This document shows, piece by piece, positions 46,451-54,425 of a DNA stretch of 64,000 nt. Each line of letters starts with the position of its first letter. The stretch's first letter is position 1. The DNA comes from CAWATG01 sp963785035 (GTDB lineage Bacteria > Actinomycetota > Acidimicrobiia > IMCC26256 > CAWATG01). The position numbers were made by a program, and so were the translations under genes. The notes beneath the pieces were generated by a model, which ran no database searches, was not told the origin of the DNA, and was given only the letters and a program-made list of their open reading frames with translations. The stretch is taken from the NCBI GenBank assembly GCA_963785035.1, contig CAWATG010000004.1, positions 724,819-788,818 on the forward strand, read 5' to 3'.

Positions 46451-47458
46451 GGTGGATTTCAGTGATCAACTCTGGGGAGATTCCGGTGATCGTCCGCAAC
46501 ACGGCCACGTTCAGGCGGTTGCGGGAATAGAGGAACTCCATTCAGCGCGGTACATCCTCGGCGCTCGACGCTGTCAGCGAGACCAGCACCACCGGCGCCT
46601 CTTGGCCTTGGAACTTGTCGACTGTGCCGACCCGTGCACCAGCGGGCAGTCGCTCGGCGAGCAGGTGGACCTGGGCGTTGTAGGGGGCGACGACGAGGAT
46701 GTCGTCGATGCCGAGTGGGGCGCGTGCACCTTTATGGTCGGTCCATTCCCGGCCGACCAACGCGTCGAAGATCCGTGCCACCTCCTCGGTCTCCTCGGCC
46801 GACGAGGTGCGATTTCCTTCGTGTTCGACACCAAGCCAGCGCACCCCTGATCCGCCAGCAACAAGGCCATCACGATTCGTTGGATGGTGCAATGGGCCTC
46901 GCTTTCGAGGAGACCGCCGTAGACCTGCTCGGAGATGAACCCGCAGATGTCCGGGTGCATTCGCCAGCTTCGATCGAGGAACAGACCGAGATGCGCTGGC
47001 ATCGTCGCCTCCCCGGCGAGCACATGGTCGAGACCGGACACCCCCGCGCCATCGGGATGCGTGCCCTTCGATGGTTGGGCAAGTTGGCGGGGGTCGCCCA
47101 CCAGGATCAAGTTGGACGCCGCGGGGGCGACGGCCAACACGTTCGCGAGCGACAACTGGCCCGCCTCGTCGATCACGAGCGTGTCGACTGCGCCGGTCAT
47201 GGCCTCTCTGGCGAACAGCCACGCGGTGCCGGCGACGACGTCGACCGAGCCATCCGCCACAGCGGCTTCGACGTCGTCGTTGCCCTTGGCGGTCTGGACC
47301 GACGGGTGATCGACACCACCATCGTCGTCGGACACCTTCTGAATGGCACGCAGCCTGATGTCCTGCTTGGCTGCCTCTTCGGCGACGCCCAAGAGCAGGT
47401 TGGAGATCACGGCATGGCTGTTGGCGGTGATGCCACATGGAAAACTCGCGCCGCACCA
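46443..47458 (-). pseudogene. Truncated SF1 helicase part of a TM0106-type RecB-like nuclease
   Basis: Only the C-terminal helicase half remains. Motif II is VIDEAGQLSLANVLAVAP, motif III LILVGDPRQLAQPSKGTHPD, then LDRSWRMHPDICGFISEQVY. A slip near 46845 leads to RTSSAEETEEVARIF, ILVVAPYNAQVHLLAERLPA and motif V GTVDKFQGQEAPVVLVSLTA. An in-frame TGA (46542-46544) follows AEDVPR, where the family has glycine. Past it the frame resumes with MEFLYSRNRLNVAV, the first part of motif VI, then degenerates into LRTITGISPELITEIHH. Everything before GITANSHAVISNLLL, including Walker A and the nuclease domain, is missing, and a TGA closes the frame at 47459. It is a decayed fragment. Confidence 0.7.
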
Positions 47459-47659
47459 TCAATACGAGGCCGTCAACCCAGCTTCGCCGCGTGGAGCCAC
47501 ATTACCTTCGCTGCGGCCCGCGTTTCGACAACGCCCAAGCACCGAAGAGGGACGCTATGGGCGGGGCGAACCGAGGTCTTCCCGCTGGTGACGGCTTCCG
47601 GAGTTAGTAGGACGACCGGCGTCCGACTACTACTGTCTTCGCCGTGCCCTCGATGTTCG

Positions 47660-48217
47660 ATGGCGAGCCGAAAAGGGGCTCTCGTGGACGTAGCTCTGGT
47701 GGTTGCGACGTTAGTCAGCGGCGGCGTGGCCCTCGCCGAAGTTGCCCGCGCTGCATTCTTTAGTCGCCGGCGCCGCCGGTTCATGAGCCGCATGAGTAGT
47801 TTCGACTTGACGCTGTCACGGCTCCAATCCGGCGCCGGTCTCGACCTGTATGTACAGGTCTTCTCTCAGCCGTTCTGGTTTCCAAGTCGCGGGGGTTGGC
47901 GGAAGTTGAGCGATCCGACCCGCCTTCGTCCATCCGTTGATGACCCCGACAAGCCAAGAGTTTGGCAGATCACCCGAGAAGTCCTGGAGAGCTGGGTCGG
48001 CAGGACTCCCCGACGCTCATTCAAGTTCTTCGTGACCTGTGAGCCGTCCCAGCGAAGTGAGGTCTTCTCGCTGCTCTGCGCCGACGCGACGGTCGGCACG
48101 GGCCGCGGCGATGAGGCAGGTACCGGGAAGAGATGGCGCGTCTGGTTCTTGCATCCGGTGGTACCGGTGCATGCGGGGGCTGACGGACCTTGGGAGATCA
48201 ATCACGGATTCAACTGA
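47660..48217 (+). CDS. Hypothetical membrane-anchored protein in the island
   Basis: A 185-residue protein I do not recognise. It starts MASRKGALVDVALVVATLVS with one N-terminal hydrophobic helix, then a basic stop FFSRRRRRFMSRM. A soluble domain follows with LDLYVQVFSQPFWFPSRGGW, VWQITREVLESWVGRTPRRS, FKFFVTCEPSQRSEVFSLLC and a final WFLHPVVPVHAG. It would sit at the inner face of the membrane. The frame is intact and it is the only clear plus-strand gene inside the island's protein-coding part. The function is unknown. Confidence 0.5.
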   Translation: MASRKGALVDVALVVATLVSGGVALAEVARAAFFSRRRRRFMSRMSSFDLTLSRLQSGAGLDLYVQVFSQPFWFPSRGGWRKLSDPTRLRPSVDDPDKPRVWQITREVLESWVGRTPRRSFKFFVTCEPSQRSEVFSLLCADATVGTGRGDEAGTGKRWRVWFLHPVVPVHAGADGPWEINHGFN

Positions 48218-48459
48218 GCGAACGTCGCATGCTGGACTGTCAGATGCGGGGACTCATCTGTGGAGTTGACCACTTGAGGCCAAGGGGTCAACTCCCGTCG
48301 CGCTCTCGGTGGGGCGGATCATCAGGAGGACGTCGATCGGGGGATGTCGACGCCCTCGTTGCTCGAACGAGCGCTCGCCAGCCCGAGGGGCAACACAAGG
48401 AGCGGCCGACCGGTCCGGCTCGTGCCGCAGCCCCCGGACAAGAACTGAGGCCGCTTTTC

Positions 48460-48503
48460 TCAGCCCCAGAAGATGCAAGCTCGTCGGCATCGATGTCGTC
48501 GAG
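48460..48503. repeat. Direct repeat, copy A (DUF3024 3' end remnant)
   Basis: A 44-base segment closely similar to 49232-49276: the blocks tcagccccagaagatgca, tcggcatcgat and tcgtcgag are identical in both copies, with one 1-base gap and a few mismatches. On the minus strand it reads as the last codons of a DUF3024 gene (LLDDIDAD, then CIFWG if one base is restored). The two copies flank the HEPN gene. Confidence 0.75.
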
Positions 48504-49230
48504 GAGTGCGATGAGGTGGAGTCTCCGTCGCACCCAGCAAGGCTGAGGCGCCGGCTGCAATCGGAACAGCGCCTTCTTGAACGGCTGCTTCCAATCATCC
48601 TGAATCGTCGGCTCGGTATCCACGAGTGACGAGGCGGTGAGGAGCAACGTGAGCTCCTTCACCACTTGCCCCACTGCGTCGATCGCCGTGTCCAAGTCGT
48701 CGAACGTCGGGAGCTCCGCCAGCTTGCGGCTGTCGAGGTGAGCCACGAACCGGTCGGCGAAGTCGCTGATGACCTACGACGCTGTGGTCAGGTGATCCAC
48801 TCGATCACGGTTCTTGACCAGGGAGAAGTCCCCGTGGCTGTCTCTGAATCGCTCGTCGAAGACCTTCTGCGCCTGAGTGGTCCAGAAGCTTCGCGTCTTC
48901 ATCCTTTCCCTTGGTGTACATCAAGACATAGCGATCTCGATTCATGACCGGCTGGTTCCGCTCGAGATCTCCGAGAGGCCGACCGAGCGAGACGGTCGGC
49001 CCAGCCGCTCGATCATTCACAAGCCTCCGCACAGCCATTACCTGGCCCGCCACGTAGAGGGCGGCGTAGCGGGCAAGGAACACACCGCCCTCGTGCTCCC
49101 GGAGCGTCTCACTCATCTCGCGCCAGATCGCCCGATTGGGGAACAGATTGAAGATGTGCGTCGTGATCTCCTCGAGCGACTCGCACCAGTTCTCATGCAG
49201 CTGATCATGCTGCCCCGGTGGAGCGGTCAC
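48504..49230 (-). CDS. HEPN/AbiU2-like protein (one slip, one in-frame TAG)
   Basis: A helical protein resembling the HEPN_AbiU2 family. GTG at 49230 begins 1 base after the DUF3024 stop (tgatgtg). It reads NWCESLEEITTHIFNLFPNR, then GGVFLARYAALYVAGQVMAV and RRLVNDRAAGPTVSLGRPLG, the conserved AbiU2 helix with RRL.nD followed by the S-L-L strand. A slip near 48900 leads to FWTTQAQKVFDERFRDSHGD. An in-frame TAG (48774-48776) then sits before VISDFADRFVAHLDSRKLA, after which the helical C-terminus TFDDLDTAIDAVGQVVKEL follows. The 3' limit is unclear because the frame runs into the copy-A repeat. AbiU-type proteins are linked to phage abortive infection. Confidence in the family is moderate. Confidence 0.5.
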
Positions 49231-49231
49231 A

Positions 49232-49276
49232 TCAGCCCCAGAAGATGCAGGTCGGGTCGGCATCGATCTCGTCGAG
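49232..49276. repeat. Direct repeat, copy B (3' end of the DUF3024 gene)
   Basis: The intact partner of the repeat at 48460-48503. It encodes the last codons of DUF3024, LLDEIDADPTCIFWG. Together the copies bracket about 730 bases holding the HEPN gene. Confidence 0.75.
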
Positions 49277-49567
49277 CAACTCGCCGACATGCTGGGTCGG
49301 TTCGGCGTCCCACTACCGCTGGAACTTCGAGTTGCGATCCGCCCAGTAGAGGGTCCACTCGTTTCGCTTCTTCAAGTACAAGAGCCGTGCGATCGGCGTG
49401 CGGGTCCACTCGGGTCCCATCAGGTCGCTCCACGGTGGGCGGCACTCGAAAACCGTCAATCCGCGAGGTGTCTCGTCGACCTCGACGCGGATTTCGTCGC
49501 GATACTCCCGCGGAGTCTTCTCGTGCGCCCACTTCCGCACGCGGTTCGCGTCGAGCTCAGGAATCAT
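49232..49567 (-). CDS. DUF3024 domain protein (interrupted by an in-frame TAG)
   Basis: A small protein of about 111 residues matching DUF3024: VRKWAHEKTPREYRDEIRVE, FECRPPWSDLMGPEWTRTPI, RLLYLKKRNEWTLYWADRNS, then KFQR, a TAG at 49313-49315, then WDAEPTQHVGELLDEIDADP and the typical ending CIFWG with TGA at 49232. The family usually has an aromatic residue after the [KR]xxR segment, so TAG in place of TAC/TAT (Tyr) would be a one-base change. Its start overlaps the TcmP stop by 11 bases and its stop is 1 base before the HEPN start. The function of DUF3024 is unknown; members often lie in accessory DNA. Confidence 0.6.
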
Positions 49568-50699
49568 GCTGATCCTCAGTCGGGAGAAACTGCAGCTTCG
49601 TCCCCTTCGGATACGTACCCCGCCGGTTGCGGGCGGACTCGCAGACGAGTCTGCCCTCCTCCTCCAGGACCTTGAGCACCTGCTTCTTGTAGTGGGTTGT
49701 CTTGTAGTCGGTCTCCTCGATCACGAATCTTTCAATCGTCTCCACCGCTACCGATTCTCCCGAGAAACGCTCCAACAGAGCGTCGTGAAGCGGGGACGTG
49801 TCGGGCTCGGCAGAGAACAGCATCTGTTGATCTCCGGCAAACCCCGCGAACCGGGCGCCGGAGACCGGATCGAGCGCCCACATCGCGTCCTTCATGACCT
49901 GAAGGCCTTTGTGGTGGCGCGTCCCGAACATCAAGAAGTACGCGGTTCGCCCACGCTCGACATCCATCAGCTCGAAGCTCCGGACGAACGAGAATCCTCC
50001 CACATCGCGAAGTTGACGCATGTAGAGGTTCTGGAGGAAGGCTTTCCGCTTCTCGCCGGTGAGGGCTGAAGCGGACTGGTGTTCGGCTTCGGTGGTGCCG
50101 AAGAGTTCTGCGAAGTGTCGTGCGACCCCAGGACGCTCGTCCGTGACGAACCGGTTCACGCTGTCGTACATGAAGTTGAAGAGCACCTCGCACTTATCTG
50201 AGGCCAGGAGATCTCGAATCAGGCCAAGTGGCACACCTGACCAGCCGAAGGGGTCGATGAACGCCAGGGTTGGGGCGAGCTGCTTGTTCTGGCCGTAGGT
50301 CGCTGCTAGCTGGGAAGCCACGGTCGCGAACTTGTCGTTGAACAGCTCAACACGGACGTTGGCCGGCTTCCCGCCATCCCGTCGGTGCCAGAAGCGATCG
50401 AGCTCCCGTTCCAGACTCGCGAAACGTGCCCCGTCTTCCTCTACAAAGAAGAAGACAAACTCAGTGCGCGATAGCTGCTCGAAGTGCGCGTGGTCGACCA
50501 AGGTCTCGATGGCGATGAGAGGAGAGCCGGGCTCACCGTTAGCGTAGACGCCCGGACCGGCGAATCCGTCGAGGAATACAACTCGCTTATTGAACCCGGA
50601 AGCGGTCAGGATCGGAAACCAGGCTCCGAGATAGCGGCGAAGGAGTTCATGCTTCGCCCGCGTGTGCTCCTCGATCGGCCATACCGCTTCATCGACCAA
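49557..50699 (-). CDS. tcmP: Three-Cys-motif partner protein TcmP
   Basis: A 380-residue protein recognised as TcmP, found next to three-Cys-motif (DUF5131) genes. The N-terminal half looks like a Rossmann methyltransferase: RVVFLDGFAGPGVYANGEPG resembles motif I (DxFAGxG), and TLAFIDPFGWSGVPLGLIRD has DPFG where DNA/RNA methyltransferases have DPPY. VEEDGARFASLERELDRF adds a helix like that around the SAM adenine. The C-terminal half (about 250-380) is helical with a winged-helix-like end, HYKKQVLKVLEEEGRLVCES. The frame is intact. It starts 42 bases after the DUF5131 gene and overlaps DUF3024 by 11 bases. Its reaction is not established. Confidence 0.82.
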   Translation of the reverse strand: MVDEAVWPIEEHTRAKHELLRRYLGAWFPILTASGFNKRVVFLDGFAGPGVYANGEPGSPLIAIETLVDHAHFEQLSRTEFVFFFVEEDGARFASLERELDRFWHRRDGGKPANVRVELFNDKFATVASQLAATYGQNKQLAPTLAFIDPFGWSGVPLGLIRDLLASDKCEVLFNFMYDSVNRFVTDERPGVARHFAELFGTTEAEHQSASALTGEKRKAFLQNLYMRQLRDVGGFSFVRSFELMDVERGRTAYFLMFGTRHHKGLQVMKDAMWALDPVSGARFAGFAGDQQMLFSAEPDTSPLHDALLERFSGESVAVETIERFVIEETDYKTTHYKKQVLKVLEEEGRLVCESARNRRGTYPKGTKLQFLPTEDQHDS

Positions 50700-50741
50700 C
50701 TTTCGCCACCCTTCGGTCGTTCCAGCCCGTGTGGATCAGCG

Positions 50742-51491
50742 CTACGACGCCGCGAGCGACACAGGCATCTCGTCGTACACCGCGCCGTCGAGCACACGCC
50801 CACCTGCCTTCGGTGTCCTGCCGCCCCATTGCTTGAAGAAGAAGGCAACACCTGCCTCTCCGCACTGGTCCCGGATGTCGCGGACCCAATCCTCGTCCAT
50901 CGGGCGGGCATTCGGCCCACTCTCGCCGCCGGCGATCAGCCAATCGATCGAGGTCAGGTCGAGGTTCGGCAACGGGCCGAGGAGCGGCTCGCGCTGACGA
51001 AGCGGACTGCCGCGTCGACCGATCGGAGGTGATCGAGGCGGAAGGCGTAGCGGTCGGACTCGACGCTCACGCCCATCCAGACATTCGACGGCCAGCCCAG
51101 CTCGCCGGCCGACGGCAGCAAGTCGCTTCGAGCGCTTCGTCAGCACCTGGTACGTGTGCTGCGGTGTCTCGGCCATGACGGTGAACACACGCTTGATGAA
51201 GTCGAGGGACACATCCGGGTGGAACAGGTCGCTCATCGAGTTGACGAAGATGACGCGAGGCGACTTCCACCGGTGTGGCGCAGCCAGAGTGTCCTCGTGG
51301 ACGGTCAACGCGAAGCCGGGGCCGCTCGTTCTCGGGTCGCCATCGTTCTGGTACTTCGCCTGGCCCATGGCTCGAAGCCGTTTCGCCAGGGTGAGGGCGT
51401 AGCAGTTGTCGCAGCCCGGCGAGGTCTTGTCGCACCCCGTGGTCGGGTTCCAGGTGACCTCGGTCCACTCGATACCTGAGCGGTCAGCCAT
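50742..51491 (-). CDS. Three-Cys-motif protein, DUF5131 / phage Gp37-Gp68 family (two compensating slips)
   Basis: The head gene of the four-gene operon. It begins MADRSGIEWTEVTWNPTTGC, and the three cysteines (about residues 20, 27 and 30) lie in TTGCDKTSPGCDNCYA, a CX6CX2C set expected to hold an iron-sulphur cluster or metal in a radical-SAM-like barrel. Later pieces are PRVIFVNSMSDLFHPDVSLD, FTVMAETPQHTYQVLTKRSK and IDWLIAGGESGPNARPMDED. Between about 51120 and 50985 the open frame is Arg-rich. The other frame there reads NVWMGVSVESDRYAFRLDHL, as the family requires, so two opposite one-base slips bracket this part. The function is unknown; its constant partner is TcmP. Confidence 0.8.
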   Translation of the reverse strand: MADRSGIEWTEVTWNPTTGCDKTSPGCDNCYALTLAKRLRAMGQAKYQNDGDPRTSGPGFALTVHEDTLAAPHRWKSPRVIFVNSMSDLFHPDVSLDFIKRVFTVMAETPQHTYQVLTKRSKRLAAVGRRAGLAVECLDGRERRVRPLRLPPRSPPIGRRGSPLRQREPLLGPLPNLDLTSIDWLIAGGESGPNARPMDEDWVRDIRDQCGEAGVAFFFKQWGGRTPKAGGRVLDGAVYDEMPVSLAAS

Positions 51492-51709
51492 GACCCGATG
51501 CTCCCGCGATGTCTCCATACATGTCGATCGTACGGACGGGGTGTGACGGCCTCATTCGGGACCACCAGCGTCGGCCAGATCATCGATGCCGATGTCGGCG
51601 CCCATGACGCCGGCGCGCAGCACAACGGTCGCGTCCTCAGGAGGCAGGTCGGGCCGGAGCGGAAACGGCAGCGTCACGACGCTGAACCTATCGGCTCGGT
51701 CAGGTCTCG

Positions 51710-51715
51710 TACGAT
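51710..51715 (+). promoter_or_regulatory. Possible -10 hexamer for the small gene at 51722
   Basis: tacgat lies 6 bases before a GTG start, the spacing of a leaderless actinobacterial transcript. No clear -35 was seen. Confidence 0.3.
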
Positions 51716-51721
51716 CGGCGT

Positions 51722-51937
51722 GTGCCCGATGGGCCCGGCTTCGCCACGCTGTATGGCGCCAGCCCGTTGGCGGCGCGTACGACTGCGCTGCTCTGGGTTG
51801 TCAGCCAGATGATCCACGACGACTCCCGGCAAGACCAGCCCGAGATGTGGCTTGAACAGCTCCCGACCGTCGCCGGGGCCAGCGGCGGCCAGGCCCGGGC
51901 AGGTGTTCAAGTGGGGGCCGAACACCCGACCCTCTAA
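51722..51937 (+). CDS. Hypothetical small protein, 71 residues
   Basis: A GTG-started frame reading MPDGPGFATLYGASPLAART, then TALLWVVSQMIHDDSRQDQP and EMWLEQLPTVAG, which has reasonable protein composition, followed by a less convincing C-terminus. The leaderless-type promoter in front supports it. I do not recognise it, and it could be a remnant of a longer gene. It lies next to the tRNA, on the strand opposite to the four-gene operon. Confidence 0.3.
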   Translation: MPDGPGFATLYGASPLAARTTALLWVVSQMIHDDSRQDQPEMWLEQLPTVAGASGGQARAGVQVGAEHPTL

Positions 51938-51979
51938 ATTTCACTTGAGACACGGATTTCTGGGCTGTAACCCTACGAA

Positions 51980-52066
51980 TGGTGTCGAAGGGGGGACTTG
52001 AACCCCCACGCCCTTGCGGGCACTAGCCCCTCAAGCTAGCGCGTCTGCCGATTCCGCCACTTCGAC
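51980..52066 (-). tRNA. tRNA-Leu (anticodon GAG)
   Basis: On the minus strand the sequence folds as a class II tRNA. The acceptor gtcgaag pairs with cttcgac, the D-arm contains ggcggaatcggcaga, and the anticodon stem ctagc/gctag holds the loop ttgaggg with anticodon GAG. The long variable arm tgcccgcaagggcgt is typical of leucine, and the T-arm includes gggttcaagtccc. The 3' CCA is encoded. Its 3' end points into the accessory island, the usual geometry for integration at a tRNA gene. Confidence 0.97.
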
Positions 52067-52118
52067 GTGGAACACCGAGTCAGTCGGTGCGAGGGAGTGA
52101 GTCTACGCGCATGCGCGC

Positions 52119-52352
52119 TCAGAGCTTGAGGCGCAGGCCCAACAGAATCGTCGTGAACATGAAGACGATTGCAGTCACCACGGTGAGCCGGTCCAAGTTG
52201 CGCTCGACGACGGTCGAGCCCGCCATAGACCCACCCATCTGGCCACCGAACATGTCGGAAAGACCGCCGCCACGACCAGCGTGCAACAACACGAAGAGCA
52301 GCAACATCAGACACGAAATGACCTGGACAACGACGATAAGCGCGTTCAGCAC
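52119..52352 (-). CDS. secG: Protein-export membrane protein SecG
   Basis: A 77-residue subunit of the SecYEG translocon. Two helices (MLNALIVVVQVISCLMLLLF and VVTAIVFMFTTILLGLRL) flank the conserved loop LLHAGRGGGLSDMFGGQMGG. The frame is intact. It follows tpiA as in most actinobacteria and precedes the tRNA gene by 52 bases, closing the gap-pgk-tpiA-secG block. Confidence 0.95.
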   Translation of the reverse strand: MLNALIVVVQVISCLMLLLFVLLHAGRGGGLSDMFGGQMGGSMAGSTVVERNLDRLTVVTAIVFMFTTILLGLRLKL

Positions 52353-52431
52353 GCGGCACTCCCTAGAACGACCTCAGCCAACGTGGGGACGACGTAGCGA
52401 AACGGTAACACAGCGTCGACCGCCGGCGCGA

Positions 52432-53232
52432 TTACCGCCCGTACCGGATGATTCGGGCGAAGTCGTCCGGATCGAGGGATGCTCCGCCCACCAGAGCGCC
52501 GTCGACCTCGGGCATCTCCATGAGCTCCGCGATCGTTCCGGGCTTGACGCTCCCGCCGTACTGGATTCGGACAGCGTCGGCGGTCGCAGTGTCATAGAGC
52601 TCCCGTAGGGTCGCCCGGATCACGCCGCATGTCTCGTTGGCATCACCGGCGGTGGCGTTACGCCCAGTGCCGATCGCCCAAATGGGCTCGTACGCAACGA
52701 CCGTTTCGGCAGCGTCGACCTTCTTGACCCCGTCGAACGCGCCCCGAACCTGCGAACTGACGTGCGCCGCAGTCGCCCCGGCCTCACGTTGTGCGAGCGA
52801 CTCGCCCACACAGACGATGGCCCGCATCCCGGCCTTGATAATCGCTTTCACCTTGCGGTTCACGATCTCGTCGGTCTCGGCAAAGTACTCGCGGCGCTCG
52901 GAGTGGCCTGCGATCACATAGCTCACATTGAGCTTGGCCAGCATTGGTGCGCTGACCTCGCCGGTGAACGCACCGGACTCTTCCCAGTGACAGTTCTGCG
53001 CGCTCAGCAGAATCGGGATCCTGTCGGCATCGAGCACCGTCTGCACCGACCGCAACGCCACGAAGGTCGGACACACCACGACGTCGATCGCCTCGTAGTC
53101 CTCGGCATCAAGACGGAAGTTGAGCTTCTGCACCACCTGGATCGCATCAAGGTGCGTGTGATGCATCTTCCAGTTCCCGGCGATGATCGGTCGGCGACCA
53201 ACACTCTTGCCACCGCTGCGCGCAGTACTCAC
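52432..53232 (-). CDS. tpiA: Triosephosphate isomerase
   Basis: Interconverts dihydroxyacetone phosphate and glyceraldehyde 3-phosphate. The 266-residue frame carries the substrate lysine motif RRPIIAGNWKMHHTH, the catalytic histidine in YVIAGHSERREYF, the catalytic glutamate loop VVAYEPIWAIGTGR and the phosphate loop RIQYGGSVKPG. The GTG start (53232) overlaps the pgk stop by 4 bases, so translation is coupled. Confidence 0.97.
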   Translation of the reverse strand: MSTARSGGKSVGRRPIIAGNWKMHHTHLDAIQVVQKLNFRLDAEDYEAIDVVVCPTFVALRSVQTVLDADRIPILLSAQNCHWEESGAFTGEVSAPMLAKLNVSYVIAGHSERREYFAETDEIVNRKVKAIIKAGMRAIVCVGESLAQREAGATAAHVSSQVRGAFDGVKKVDAAETVVAYEPIWAIGTGRNATAGDANETCGVIRATLRELYDTATADAVRIQYGGSVKPGTIAELMEMPEVDGALVGGASLDPDDFARIIRYGR

Positions 53233-54425
53233 GATTCGCGCTCCTTCAGTCGGACGGCAGCCGCCCGCAATGCAACAAGACCGGGCAGGTCACCTTGCTC
53301 GATCAGCTCGAGCGATGCACCCCCACCGGTACTGACATGATCGATTCGATCCGCAAGGCCCATCTGGCGCACGGCGGATGCACTATCGCCGCCACCGATG
53401 ACCGTGAAGCCTTCACACTCCGCAACTGCAAGCGCGACCCGACGCGTCCCGGCGGCAAAGGGCTCCATCTCGAAGACACCCATCGGGCCGTTCCACAACA
53501 CGGTTGCGGCCCGGGCTATCACTGACGCATAGGCATCTGCGGTGACAGGGCCAACGTCGAGTCCCATCCAGTCACCCGGCATCTCGGCTGCAACAACCGT
53601 GCGTGTCGGGCTGTCGGCGCTGAACTGCTGTGCGACAACCACGTCAACGGGCACGTGCACCCGACCCGTCTCGAGGAGCCTCGCGCACGTCTCGACCATA
53701 TCGGGCTCCACGAGCGACGTACCGACCTGATGGCCCTGCGCCAGAAAGAAGGTGAACGCCATTGCCCCACCGACCAGGATCGTGTCGGCTCGTTCGAGCA
53801 ACGCCTCGATCACCGCAAGCTTGTCGCTCACCTTGGCGCCACCGAGGATCGCCACGAATGGACGTTCCGGCTCTGACAGACGACCGCTCAACACCTCAAC
53901 CTCGCGGAAGAGCAAGCGACCCGCGGCACTCGGCAACACTGCAGGCGGTCCGACGATCGACGCGTGCGACCGGTGCGACGCACCGAACGCGTCGTTCACA
54001 TAGACGTCACCGAGCGCGCACAACGCATCTGCGAAAGCCGGAGTGTTCGCCGTCTCTCCCGCGTCGAAGCGCAGGTTCTCCAACAACAACACGTCTCCGG
54101 GCTCGAGCACCTGGGCCATCTTCGAAGCCTGCTCCCCCACTACCTCAGGGGCAAGACCGACCGGCGCCGCGAGCAACTCACTCAGCCGACGCGCGACCGG
54201 CGCAAGCGAAAACGCCGGGTCCGGCGCACCTTTGGGACGCCCGAGGTGCGAACACGCGACGATCGACGCTCCCCGCGCACGCAACCACAACAGGGTCGGC
54301 AACGCGGTCGTGATACGCAGATCGTCGTCGATGACGCCTCCGTGCAGCGGAACATTGAAATCCATACGAACCAACGCACGGGTCCCCGCTGTGATCGGCA
54401 GATCTTCGAGCTGCGGGAGATTCAT
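53229..54425 (-). CDS. pgk: Phosphoglycerate kinase
   Basis: Transfers phosphate from 1,3-bisphosphoglycerate to ADP. From the ATG at 54425 (398 residues) it has RALVRMDFNVPLHGGVIDDD, the histidine/arginine substrate region ACSHLGRPKGAP, LLLENLRFDAGE, FVAILGGAKVSDKLAVIEAL and the nucleotide end FTVIGGGDSASAVRQMGLA. The frame is intact. The start overlaps the gap stop by one base (tgatg), and the end overlaps tpiA by 4. Confidence 0.97.
   Translation of the reverse strand: MNLPQLEDLPITAGTRALVRMDFNVPLHGGVIDDDLRITTALPTLLWLRARGASIVACSHLGRPKGAPDPAFSLAPVARRLSELLAAPVGLAPEVVGEQASKMAQVLEPGDVLLLENLRFDAGETANTPAFADALCALGDVYVNDAFGASHRSHASIVGPPAVLPSAAGRLLFREVEVLSGRLSEPERPFVAILGGAKVSDKLAVIEALLERADTILVGGAMAFTFFLAQGHQVGTSLVEPDMVETCARLLETGRVHVPVDVVVAQQFSADSPTRTVVAAEMPGDWMGLDVGPVTADAYASVIARAATVLWNGPMGVFEMEPFAAGTRRVALAVAECEGFTVIGGGDSASAVRQMGLADRIDHVSTGGGASLELIEQGDLPGLVALRAAAVRLKERES

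Larger units (their letters stand above)
51492..51979. other. Mostly non-coding interval between the DUF5131 gene and tRNA-Leu
   Basis: About 490 bases bordering the tRNA. Only one short, weak plus-strand gene candidate (51722-51937) was found. No integrase, att repeat or inverted repeat was recognised. This is the stretch where an integrase would be expected if the island were an intact tRNA-integrated element. Confidence 0.4.

Noticed and set aside
45252..46850. A 532-codon plus-strand frame across the island
   Set aside because: It is mostly antisense to the metallopeptidase and the helicase fragment. Only the IS481-like part near 46305-46450 has protein character.
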